Below are positions 35,813 to 43,869 of a stretch of DNA of 64,000 nucleotides, one piece after another. Origin of the DNA: Kiloniellaceae bacterium (GTDB lineage Bacteria > Pseudomonadota > Alphaproteobacteria > Kiloniellales > J153); assembly GCA_021776095.1 (NCBI GenBank), contig JAJFGO010000059.1:46325-110324 (forward strand), in the 5' to 3' direction. The position numbers and the translations under genes were made by a program. The notes under the pieces were generated by a model, which saw nothing but the letters and a program-made list of their open reading frames with translations, did no database searches and was not told the DNA's origin. Each line of letters opens with the position of its first letter. Position 1 is the stretch's first letter.

Positions 35813-36823
35813 ATGGCGCTCTTCGTCATAAAACGTGTGGCGTTGCTCGGCCTGATGTTGATCGGCTTAATCCTAATCATGTTCACCATCTCGCATGTCG
35901 CGCCTGGCGACCCGGCGGGTGTGGCGGCCGGGCCCGATGCGACCGCGGAGATGATCGAGGTCATCCGCAAAGAGTACGGCCTGGACAAACCCTTGCCGAT
36001 GCAATTCTGGATTTACCTCGGCGATGTTTTTCAAGGCGATCTGGGCCGCTCCATCCGCACCACCCATGATGTGACCGACGATCTACTCAGATATTTCCCG
36101 GCGACTTTCGAATTGGTCGGCGTGGCCATGCTGATCGCTATCTTCTTCGGTGTGCCCTTGGGCATGCTGGCGGCGGTGTTTCGTGACAAGGGCGCCGATC
36201 ACGCGATTCGCTTCGTCTCGGTTTCCAGTGTCGCCCTGCCCATGTTCTGGCTCGGCCTGTTATTGCAGTTATTCGTGTCTTTGAAGCTCGGCTGGTTGCC
36301 CCTGGGCGGGCAGATCGGCCTGATGACCGAGCGCCCCGAACCGATCACCCATTTGCTTCTGGTCGATTCCCTTTTGCGCGGCCAGTTCGAAACCTTCCGG
36401 GAAGCCTTCGCTCATGTCATCCTGCCAGCCATCGCGCTCAGCGCGCCGGCCCTAGCGGCGATCATCCGGGTCAACCGGGCCGAGATGATCGAAGTTCTGC
36501 ACCAGGATTTCATCGTGACCGCCCGGGCCCACGGTATTTCCTCGTTCCGGATCGTGGCAATCTATGCCCTGCGCAACGCCATGATTCCCACGCTCGCCAT
36601 GATAGGGCTGCGCTTTGGGTGGATGCTGGGCGGCACGGTGCTGGTCGAGGGTGTGTTCGATTGGCCGGGCGTCGGTCTGTACGCGGTGCAGTCGGCGGTC
36701 AATTCGGATTTTCAACCGGTCATGGGCGCGACCCTGCTGATCGGTTTCAGCTTCATGCTCGCCAATTTTGCGATCGATATTGCCTACGGTTGGCTCGATC
36801 CGCGATTGCGCGAGGCGGGCTAG
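35813..36823 (+). CDS. Opp/Dpp-type ABC permease (DppB), second system
   Basis: Membrane subunit of 336 residues starting MALFVIKRVALLGLMLIGL. It carries YGLDKPLPMQFWIYLGDVFQ, GDLGRSIRTTHDV and the ATPase-contact segment DFIVTARAHGISSFRIVAIYALRN near residue 231. The next gene starts 3 bases after its stop, so the permeases are made together. Confidence 0.9.
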   Translation: MALFVIKRVALLGLMLIGLILIMFTISHVAPGDPAGVAAGPDATAEMIEVIRKEYGLDKPLPMQFWIYLGDVFQGDLGRSIRTTHDVTDDLLRYFPATFELVGVAMLIAIFFGVPLGMLAAVFRDKGADHAIRFVSVSSVALPMFWLGLLLQLFVSLKLGWLPLGGQIGLMTERPEPITHLLLVDSLLRGQFETFREAFAHVILPAIALSAPALAAIIRVNRAEMIEVLHQDFIVTARAHGISSFRIVAIYALRNAMIPTLAMIGLRFGWMLGGTVLVEGVFDWPGVGLYAVQSAVNSDFQPVMGATLLIGFSFMLANFAIDIAYGWLDPRLREAG

Positions 36824-36826
36824 CCC

Positions 36827-37756
36827 ATGTCCGCGGCCAGCCACCCACCGGTTTCGCCCTGGCGCCAGGCGCTTGCCGCTTGGCGGCTGCGCCACCACAG
36901 CAAGCTGCGCACCATGCGGCTCTATGCTTTCACGTTTTCGCGCAGCCTGTCGTCGATGATCGGCCTCGGCCTGGTCCTTTTGTTCTTCTTCCTGGTGCTC
37001 GCCGGTCCCTGGATCGTGCCCTACCCGGAGGACGCCACCGGCTCGGTCAATCTGGATATCAAGCTTCAACCGCCCAGCGCCGAGCACTGGTTCGGCACCG
37101 ACGAGGTCGGCAACGATATTTACACCCGCGTCGTTCTGGGTACTCAGGTGTCGTTCCAGATTGGCTTGATCGTGGTGAGTATCGCCATGATCCTCGGTAT
37201 CCCGCTCGGCATCATCGCGGGCCTCAGCGGCGGTTGGCTGCGCGAAGTGATCATGCGGGTGACCGACGTGTTTCTCTCGGTGCCGGGTCTGGTTCTGTCC
37301 CTGGCTATTGTCGCGGTGTTGGGGCCGGGGATTCTCAACGCGATCTTCGCCCTGGCTTTGGTCTGGTGGCCCGGCTACGTACGCTTGATCGAGAGCAAGG
37401 CGTTGTCGCTCAAGTCGGAGCCCTTCGTCGACGCGGCACGGGCCGTGGGCGCCGGGATGCCGCGTATCATCTTCTTTCACATCCTGCCGAACTGTGTATC
37501 GCCCATTGTGGTCAAGGGGAGCATGGACATGGGCCTGGCCATCCTGGCCGCCGCCAGCCTTGGCTTCATCGGGCTTGGCGCCCAGCCGCCCCATCCCGAA
37601 TGGGGCGCCATGATTAGCATCGGCCGCAACTACCTGCCGGATTTCTGGTGGTACTCGACCTTTCCCGGGATCGCGATTTACCTCACCGTGCTCGGCTTCA
37701 ATCTGCTGGGCGACGGTTTGCGCGACATCCTGGACCCCAAGACGCGGAGCCGGTGA
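36827..37756 (+). CDS. Opp/Dpp-type ABC permease (DppC), second system
   Basis: Second membrane subunit, 309 residues, with a longer cytoplasmic N-terminus (about 35 residues) than the first system's DppC. Family features: FGTDEVGNDIYTRVVLGTQVS, ATPase-contact segment FVDAARAVGAGMPRIIFFHILPN and the end FNLLGDGLRDILDP. Its stop shares an A with the ATG of the following ATPase (TGATG at 37754-37758). Confidence 0.9.
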   Translation: MSAASHPPVSPWRQALAAWRLRHHSKLRTMRLYAFTFSRSLSSMIGLGLVLLFFFLVLAGPWIVPYPEDATGSVNLDIKLQPPSAEHWFGTDEVGNDIYTRVVLGTQVSFQIGLIVVSIAMILGIPLGIIAGLSGGWLREVIMRVTDVFLSVPGLVLSLAIVAVLGPGILNAIFALALVWWPGYVRLIESKALSLKSEPFVDAARAVGAGMPRIIFFHILPNCVSPIVVKGSMDMGLAILAAASLGFIGLGAQPPHPEWGAMISIGRNYLPDFWWYSTFPGIAIYLTVLGFNLLGDGLRDILDPKTRSR

Positions 37757-38763
37757 TGGCCGAACCCGCGCCCCTGTTGGAAATTCGCGATTACAGCTTG
37801 TCGATCTCCACCTTCGACGGCGTGCTCAAGGTCTTGGACGGAATCAACCTGAGTATTGCTCCTGGCGAGGCTGTCGGCATCGTCGGCGAAACCGGCTGCG
37901 GCAAGTCGATCACGGTCAAGTCGGTGGTCGGTTTGGTGCCAAGCCCGCCGGCCCGGGTGGAGGCAGGATCGGTTCGCTTCGACGGCCGGGACATTACCTC
38001 GGCCGACGAAGCGACGATCCGCCGGATCCGGGGGCAGGAAATCGCCATGATTTTCCAAGACCCCATGACCTACCTGAACCCCTTGTTCACGGTCGGGCGC
38101 CAGCTACGCGATGTAATCCAGGCCAAGGACCGCCTGAAGCCGCAGAGCGAACGCCGGGACAAACGCAGCATCCAAGCCAAAGCGGTCGAGCTGCTGAGCC
38201 AGGTCCATCTGCCCAATCCGGAACGCCAGCTCGACGCCTATCCCCATCAGCTATCCGGCGGCATGCGCCAAAGGGTGCTGATCGCCATGGCGCTGGCCGG
38301 CGCGCCCAAGCTTCTGATCGCCGACGAGCCGACTACGGCCCTCGACGTCACCATCCAGGCGCAAATTCTCGATCTGGTGAAGGATTTGGTCGAGCGTCTG
38401 GGCATGGCGGTGCTGGTGATCTCCCACGATTTGGGCGTGGTCGCGGCAATTTGCCAGCGCATCGTGGTCATGTATGCCGGCACCGTGGTCGAGGATGCGA
38501 CGACGGAAGCCCTCTTCGAAAACCCAAAGCATCCCTATACCCGGGGCTTGCTGGCGGCGATTCCCCGGCTGGACGGCTCCGCCGATTCCCTCGCCAGCAT
38601 TGCCGGCACCATTCCCAACCTGATCGATCCGCCGCGCGGCTGCCGTTTCCATCCCCGTTGCGCGGAGGCTGGAGAAACCTGCCGCCAGGCCAAGCCACCT
38701 AGCCTGGAGGGCGCCCCCGGCCACTGGGTCGCGTGCCACATTTATGGTGGAGGCGTCGGGTGA
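37756..38763 (+). CDS. Opp/Dpp-type ABC transporter ATPase (DppD), second system
   Basis: ATPase of 335 residues starting MAEPAPLLEIRDYSLSI. Walker A is GETGCGKS, the Q-loop MIFQDPMTYLNPLF, the signature [16 protein letters not shown], Walker [15 protein letters not shown] and the C-terminal cysteines GCRFHPRCAEAGETC. ATG 37756 overlaps the previous stop by one base and its own end overlaps the next GTG (38760-38763), which settles both starts. Confidence 0.92.
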   Translation: MAEPAPLLEIRDYSLSISTFDGVLKVLDGINLSIAPGEAVGIVGETGCGKSITVKSVVGLVPSPPARVEAGSVRFDGRDITSADEATIRRIRGQEIAMIFQDPMTYLNPLFTVGRQLRDVIQAKDRLKPQSERRDKRSIQAKAVELLSQVHLPNPERQLDAYPHQLSGGMRQRVLIAMALAGAPKLLIADEPTTALDVTIQAQILDLVKDLVERLGMAVLVISHDLGVVAAICQRIVVMYAGTVVEDATTEALFENPKHPYTRGLLAAIPRLDGSADSLASIAGTIPNLIDPPRGCRFHPRCAEAGETCRQAKPPSLEGAPGHWVACHIYGGGVG

Positions 38764-39719
38764 GCGCGGCCTTGCTGGAGGTGCGCGGCCTGACCCGGCA
38801 TTTCCGGGTGCGCGACGGCTTTCGGCAACACCGCACCGCGGTTGCCGTCGATGGTATCGATCTCGCCCTGCGCGCGGGCGAGGCATATGGCCTGGTCGGC
38901 GAATCCGGTTCCGGCAAGTCGACGGTCGCGCGCATGATCCTGCGCCTTCTGTCGCCGACCGCGGGGACCATGGTGTTTCGCGGCCAGGACATCACCGCGC
39001 TGCAGGGCGAGGCCCTGATGCGCTTGCGCGAAAATATCCAGATCGTGTTTCAAGACCCGCACGCCTCGCTCAATCCGCGCAAGACGATCTTCTTTTCGGT
39101 CGCGGAACCCTTGGTCATACATCGTGGCCTGCGCGGAACCGCCTTGCAAAACCGGGTCGAGGAAGTCCTGGAGATCGTCGGCCTGTCGGGCAACTTCCTC
39201 TATCGCTATCCCCATGAGCTTTCCGGCGGCCAGAAGCAAAGGGTGTGCATCGCCCGGGCGGTCGCCCTGGACCCCAAGCTCCTGGTGTTGGATGAGCCGA
39301 CTTCGGCCCTCGACGTTTCGGTCCAGGCCCAGGTATTGGAGTTCCTGCGCGACCTCAAGGCCCGCCTCGACTTGACCTATCTTTTCATCTCCCACGATCT
39401 CTCCGTGGTCCGGCACCTCTGCGACCGGGTTGGCGTGATGTATCTGGGCCGTATCGTGGAGGAGGGTGCCGTGGCCAAGGTTTTTAGCGCGCCCGACCAC
39501 CCTTATACCCAATCGCTGCTCTCCGCCGTGCCCCTGCCGCAGGCCAAGCAGCCGGCCGGCCGCATTGTCCTTTCCGGCGATGTGCCCAGCCCTATGGCGG
39601 TGCCTAGCGGATGTGCCTTCCATCCCCGTTGCCCGCGCAAGATTGGCGCGGTTTGCGAAACCGAGAGGCCCTCGCTGGACTCCAGGCCGCAGGGCCGAAG
39701 GGTTGCCTGCCATCTCTGA
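38760..39719 (+). CDS. Opp/Dpp-type ABC transporter ATPase (DppF), second system
   Basis: ATPase of 319 residues from GTG 38760 (GTGA overlap). Walker A is GESGSGKS, the Q-loop IVFQDPHASLNPRK, the signature LSGGQKQRVCIARAVA, Walker B LLVLDEPTSALDVS, and C-terminal cysteines GCAFHPRCPRKIGAVC. It closes the second, self-contained Opp/Dpp operon, whose upstream neighbours (AroM, AroM-LuxR, DUF917, HyuA) suggest a cyclic amide, hydantoin or amino-acid-derived solute. Confidence 0.92.
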   Translation: MSAALLEVRGLTRHFRVRDGFRQHRTAVAVDGIDLALRAGEAYGLVGESGSGKSTVARMILRLLSPTAGTMVFRGQDITALQGEALMRLRENIQIVFQDPHASLNPRKTIFFSVAEPLVIHRGLRGTALQNRVEEVLEIVGLSGNFLYRYPHELSGGQKQRVCIARAVALDPKLLVLDEPTSALDVSVQAQVLEFLRDLKARLDLTYLFISHDLSVVRHLCDRVGVMYLGRIVEEGAVAKVFSAPDHPYTQSLLSAVPLPQAKQPAGRIVLSGDVPSPMAVPSGCAFHPRCPRKIGAVCETERPSLDSRPQGRRVACHL

Positions 39720-39828
39720 TCGCCTTCGGTCTTGTCGGTTGGCGCGACGGGCGTTTCAGTAACCGAACGGAAATCTCACGTCAGACCATTCGGCGACAGT
39801 CTCTGGATCCGCCGTCTGCGCCGAACTC

Positions 39829-39893
39829 TAGAGCAGCACCCGCTCCATTGGACTCGCTTTCAGCGATCCAAGGGACCGGATAAAGCTGCTCTA
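39829..39893. repeat. Nested palindromic intergenic repeat, copy 1
   Basis: TAGAGCAGC (39829-39837) pairs with GCTGCTCTA (39885-39893). Inside lies a second pairing region (CCATTGGA near 39845 with TCCAAGGG near 39867). The outer TAGAGCA arms match those of the adjacent element, so the two look like copies of one repeat type. Confidence 0.6.
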
Positions 39894-39906
39894 CCTCATT
39901 GAAGAG

Positions 39907-39968
39907 TAGAGCAATTTCATCTGAACGAATCGAAGCGTATCGGTTCTATCCGTTCAGATATTGCTCTA
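39907..39968. repeat. Palindromic intergenic repeat, copy 2
   Basis: TAGAGCAAT-TTC-ATCTGAACG (39907-39927) faces CGTTCAGATATTGCTCTA (39951-39968); arms match exactly except for a 3-base TTC insertion. Palindromes of this TAGAGCA type are common intergenic repeats in alphaproteobacteria (inference from general knowledge). It could also serve as a bidirectional terminator between the convergent Dpp and CocE genes. Confidence 0.65.
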
Positions 39969-39987
39969 GCGGATAGAGCGATTCCCG

Positions 39988-42015
39988 CTACATGCAGTCG
40001 CGCGGCACGGATTCTTGCCAGTCGCGCTCGAAGACCAAGGTATCGCCTTCATAGGCCTCGACCCGCCGGGTCAGGTGAAAATTACGAAGATCGGCGGTCA
40101 TGGTGGTCCCGGTGTCGATGCGCGCACGCCAGGCGCCCCGGGCAAAGGTATAGCGCCAGTATGCCTCGGCCCGCGCGGAGGAAGGGGCCTCGGGGTTAAT
40201 GGCAAAGACCTGTTCTACCGTCGAGCCGACCTCGAGGCCGTGGTGCGGATTTCGTGTCTCGCCGAAATCGTCGAAACAGTGCAGCACATGGGTGCCGTCG
40301 TTCAGGGTCTCGCGCTCCGTGCGGCTGTCGGTCGGGCGTAGGGTGTTTGCCGCCAGTTGCGCGAAGCCGCGCGGGGTAGCCGGTGCTGCTGCGGCGTCCT
40401 TGCCGTCCTCGCCGGCCACCGGGCGTAAGGGTAGGTGCAGGCGGCAGTCTTCCAGGTGGAGCGTGACGCGCGCCGCTTCCGGGCTGGGCCAGACGATCGG
40501 CCAATAGGTGGTGGAGAGCGCGAGACGCAGCCTGTGCCCCGCCCGGAAGCGGCGGCCGCAGTGATTGAGCTTGAACCTGACGGTGTAGCGCCGGCCCGGT
40601 TCGAGCGGCGATGGGGTCTCGTCGCTGTCGCGGTGGCTCAGATTGATGGGACGGTAGGTCACGCGCTCGCTGCTGCCGTCCGGCGCCACGTCGTTGAGCC
40701 GGAGTACGAGAAACGCCTGAGGCCGGTCGGCTGAAAACGCAAGCTCGACTTCGGGGGCGCCGAGGATTTCCAATGGTGCCGCAAGTGGGGCGTCGTCAAA
40801 GCACATAGAAAGCGCGTCGTCCGCGCATTGATCGTCCGGCAATTCGTGCTCGACGCGCATACCGGGGCAAAAGTATCCTGCCGCCATGCCGAGGTGCTGG
40901 GGCGTGGCGACTTCGGTCGTGCCGTAGCCCGGCGCGTCCCCCAAGCCCCGATCCTCACTCAGTCCCTGCCCTTGAAGGTGAAACGTGCGTTGAACCGTGC
41001 GGGGCGATGGCCAATCTTGCTCGGCGACCCAGCGGCCCGGCTGCGGATCGTAGTACGGCGAGGGTGCCCCGTGCTCTTGAACATAGGCGCGGTAATCCGG
41101 CAACCCCTCGGCCCCGTTCGCCTCGCCTTTCAACCAGCGGTCGAACCAGCGCAAGACCTCGCCGTGGAAATCGGCTGCCGGACCAATCCGGGCGATGTGC
41201 GGGTACTTATGCTCCCAGGGGCCGACGAGAGCCTTGGCCGGCGCCGCGAGATGCTCGACGAGTTGCGCGGGCGCGTTGGTATAGGCATCGGCCCAGCCAC
41301 CTATGGCCAGCACCGGGCAGGCAATGGCGGACCAATCCTCGCAGACCGAACCGTGCTTCCAGAACGCGCCGCGGCGCTGGTGGCGCAGCCAATTGGCGGT
41401 GAAGAAAGGCAAAGCGTCCAGCCGCGCCAGCCAAGATGCACGCCAATCTTCGCGTATCGCCGGATCGGGTGGGCGCGTCATATAGGCGTTCATCTGCGCG
41501 CCCCAGGTGAAATTGTCGATTAACAAACAACCGCCCATGAAATGAATGTCATCGGCATACCGATCGACCGTGGAGCAGACCGTGACGATGGCCTTAAGCG
41601 CAGCGGGGCGTCGCATAGCGATTTGCAAGCCGTTGAACCCGCCCCAGGAGATTCCGATCATGCCGACAGCGCCTGAACTCCAGGGCTGGTTCGCGATCCA
41701 GGCGATTATATCTTCGCCGCTGGCCAGCTCGTCTTCGGTGTATTCGTCGCTCAGGTGGCCGTCTGAATCGCCGCTGCCGGCGATATCGACGCGCAGACCG
41801 GCATAACCGGCCCGGCAGAAAACCTGGTAGGTGGTCTCATCGCGGGCCGCCGTGCCGTCGCGCAGGCGATAGGGCAGGTACTCCAAGATGGCTGGCACGC
41901 GCTGGCGTTCGGCGCCGGACGGTAGCCATAACCGCGCGGCCAGGCGCCGGCCATCGCGCAGCGGGATCCAGACCTCGTCCTGGACACGAACTTCCGAGTC
42001 ATCGACCGCACCCAT
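39988..42015 (-). CDS. CocE/NonD-family alpha/beta hydrolase
   Basis: Serine hydrolase of 675 residues with the cocaine-esterase/X-Pro dipeptidyl-peptidase layout: alpha/beta-hydrolase core, then a C-terminal jelly-roll (XPP-PEPC) domain. The triad is Ser123 (GISWGGFNG), Asp243 (GGWADAYTNAP) and His269 (GPWEHKYPH). ATG 42015 has GAAAGG upstream; TTG 42033 is an alternative. No signal peptide, so cytoplasmic. Members cleave esters, acyl amides or N-terminal dipeptides; close to peptide importers, amide or peptide hydrolysis is plausible. Confidence 0.85.
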   Translation of the reverse strand: MGAVDDSEVRVQDEVWIPLRDGRRLAARLWLPSGAERQRVPAILEYLPYRLRDGTAARDETTYQVFCRAGYAGLRVDIAGSGDSDGHLSDEYTEDELASGEDIIAWIANQPWSSGAVGMIGISWGGFNGLQIAMRRPAALKAIVTVCSTVDRYADDIHFMGGCLLIDNFTWGAQMNAYMTRPPDPAIREDWRASWLARLDALPFFTANWLRHQRRGAFWKHGSVCEDWSAIACPVLAIGGWADAYTNAPAQLVEHLAAPAKALVGPWEHKYPHIARIGPAADFHGEVLRWFDRWLKGEANGAEGLPDYRAYVQEHGAPSPYYDPQPGRWVAEQDWPSPRTVQRTFHLQGQGLSEDRGLGDAPGYGTTEVATPQHLGMAAGYFCPGMRVEHELPDDQCADDALSMCFDDAPLAAPLEILGAPEVELAFSADRPQAFLVLRLNDVAPDGSSERVTYRPINLSHRDSDETPSPLEPGRRYTVRFKLNHCGRRFRAGHRLRLALSTTYWPIVWPSPEAARVTLHLEDCRLHLPLRPVAGEDGKDAAAAPATPRGFAQLAANTLRPTDSRTERETLNDGTHVLHCFDDFGETRNPHHGLEVGSTVEQVFAINPEAPSSARAEAYWRYTFARGAWRARIDTGTTMTADLRNFHLTRRVEAYEGDTLVFERDWQESVPRDCM

Positions 42016-42113
42016 TACACTGCCTTTCGTCAAACCAATTCTCTGTCAATCCGGAACCCGGTTCCGTTCCGTCATCTTCTCCAAATGCGTCAGAATGCGG
42101 CGAAAAAACATTA

Positions 42114-42141
42114 TTTGACCCGGTTCGTCCGCTGCTATACT
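42114..42141 (+). promoter_or_regulatory. Sigma-70-type promoter of the orphan binding protein
   Basis: TTTGAC (42114-42119), 16 bases, TATACT (42136-42141), 36 bases before the ATG, in an AT-rich tract with AAAAAAA and the site AAAAGGGAG. One of the clearest promoter matches in the window. Confidence 0.55.
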
Positions 42142-42177
42142 GGCACGAGCAAAAAAAATTGAAAAAGGGAGACATTC

Positions 42178-43767
42178 ATGTCACGCAACATTGACTATCT
42201 TCACAGGCAGTTTACGGCGGGCCGCATCGGTCGCCGCGATTTCTTGCAGGGCGCTGCGGCACTTGGCGTGACCTTAGGGGCCGCGCAGTCGTTGCTCGTG
42301 AGCACCGCTCAGGCCGCACCCAAGAAGGGCGGACGCCTGCGAGTCGGGCTCGCCGAAGGCGGTTCCACCGACTCGCTCGACCCTCAGACGTATACGGACA
42401 TCTACATGATCTCCGTGGGCTTCGCGACGCACAATACCTTGACGGAAATCAATCCAGCGGGCGAGCTCGTGGGCGATGCGGCGGAAGGCTGGGAGGCTTC
42501 GGCCGATGCTGCGACCTGGACCTTCAAGTTGCGTAAGGGCATCGAATTCTCCAACGGCAAGACCATGACGGCGAAGGACGTAATCGCCTCGATGAATCAT
42601 CACCGTGGCGAGGACTCGAAATCTGCGGCGAAATCGAACGTCGATCCGATCGAGAGCATCAACGCGGACGGCGACAACACGGTCGTTTTCAATCTGAAAT
42701 CCGGCAATGCCGACTTCCCCTACCTCATGGCCGACTATCACTTGCTCATCATGCCGGATGTCGATGGCAAGGCGGACTGGCAGAACTTCATCGGCACCGG
42801 CGGGTATATCCTCGAAACTTTCGAGCCCGGCGTGCGTACAAAGCTGAAGCGCAACCCGAACTATTGGAAGGAAGGACGCGCGCATTTCGATGAGCTGGAG
42901 CTCCTGGTCATTGGCGATGTCAACGCGCGGCAGAATGCCGTGGCGACCGGCGAGGTCGATGTGATCAGCCGATGCGATCTGAAAACGGTCCATCTTCTGG
43001 CGCGGCGCCCAGGCATTCGGGTTGAGGAAGAAACGGGTTTCCTGCACTACACCGCGCCCATGAATACGACAGTCGCGCCCTTCGACAACAACGACGTGCG
43101 CCTGGCGTTGAAGTACGCGGTCAACCGTGATCAGCTCATGGATAAGATCCTCAAGGGGCACGGGACCTTGGCCAACGATCAGCCGATCGCGCCTTCGGTG
43201 CCGTTCCATGCCGATCTGGAGCAACGCGTCTACGACATCGACAAGGCTAAGTTCCACCTGAAGAAGGCTGGGTTGAGTAACTTGACCGTGGATCTTTCGG
43301 CAGCCGATGCGGCCTTCGCCGGTGCCGTGGATGCCGCCGTACTCATGAAGGAGCAGGCCGCGCCTGCGGGTATCGACATCAATATCATCAGGGAACCGAA
43401 CGACGGTTATTGGTCCAACGTCTGGCTGAAGAAGCCCTGGTGCATGTGCTATTGGGGCGGGCGACCGACCTGCGACTGGATGTTCTCCCAGGCCTACGCG
43501 GAGGGCGCGAACTGGAACGACACCTATTGGAGCCACGAACGCTTCAATATGCTGCTGAAAGCCGGTCGTGGCGAGCTCGACACGGCGAAGCGGGCGGAAA
43601 TCTACCATGAGATGCAGCAGATCCTGCGCGACGAAGGCGGTACCGTGACCTGGGGCTTCGCCAACTACGTCTATGCCATGTCCGACAAGGTCCAGCACGG
43701 CCCCGACGTGGCCGCCAACTGGGAGCTCGATGGCGGCCGTTACGTGGAACGGTGGTGGTACGCCTGA
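42178..43767 (+). CDS. Orphan ABC substrate-binding protein, family 5, Tat signal
   Basis: Periplasmic binding protein of 529 residues. The Tat signal is GRRDFLQGAAALGVTLGAAQ, cleaved near STAQA. The family-5 body has FKLRKGIEFSNGKTMTAKDV and TGGYILETFEPGVRTKLKRN. Its own promoter lies upstream and a terminator follows, so it is a single-gene unit without permeases or ATPases. It may feed one of the two nearby Opp/Dpp systems. AAAGGGAG precedes the ATG. Confidence 0.9.
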   Translation: MSRNIDYLHRQFTAGRIGRRDFLQGAAALGVTLGAAQSLLVSTAQAAPKKGGRLRVGLAEGGSTDSLDPQTYTDIYMISVGFATHNTLTEINPAGELVGDAAEGWEASADAATWTFKLRKGIEFSNGKTMTAKDVIASMNHHRGEDSKSAAKSNVDPIESINADGDNTVVFNLKSGNADFPYLMADYHLLIMPDVDGKADWQNFIGTGGYILETFEPGVRTKLKRNPNYWKEGRAHFDELELLVIGDVNARQNAVATGEVDVISRCDLKTVHLLARRPGIRVEEETGFLHYTAPMNTTVAPFDNNDVRLALKYAVNRDQLMDKILKGHGTLANDQPIAPSVPFHADLEQRVYDIDKAKFHLKKAGLSNLTVDLSAADAAFAGAVDAAVLMKEQAAPAGIDINIIREPNDGYWSNVWLKKPWCMCYWGGRPTCDWMFSQAYAEGANWNDTYWSHERFNMLLKAGRGELDTAKRAEIYHEMQQILRDEGGTVTWGFANYVYAMSDKVQHGPDVAANWELDGGRYVERWWYA

Positions 43768-43799
43768 CGCCGGCGGTGTGACGTCAATGCCGCAAAATT

Positions 43800-43832
43800 G
43801 ATCAGGGCCGCGGATGCGGCCCCGATCTTTTT
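43800..43832 (+). terminator. Rho-independent terminator of the orphan binding-protein gene
   Basis: GGGCCGC (43805-43811), GGAT loop, GCGGCCC (43816-43822), flanked by GATC/GATC and followed by TTTTT. It ends the single-gene unit before the convergent acyl-CoA dehydrogenase gene. Confidence 0.8.
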
Positions 43833-43869
43833 GCTTTGCTCATGTCGCGGGCCGCTCAGACTTCCGTCT

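Noticed and set aside
42274..43698. 474-codon minus-strand frame opposite the orphan binding protein
   Set aside because: Shadow frame; the + strand gene has a Tat signal, family-5 motifs, a promoter and a terminator.
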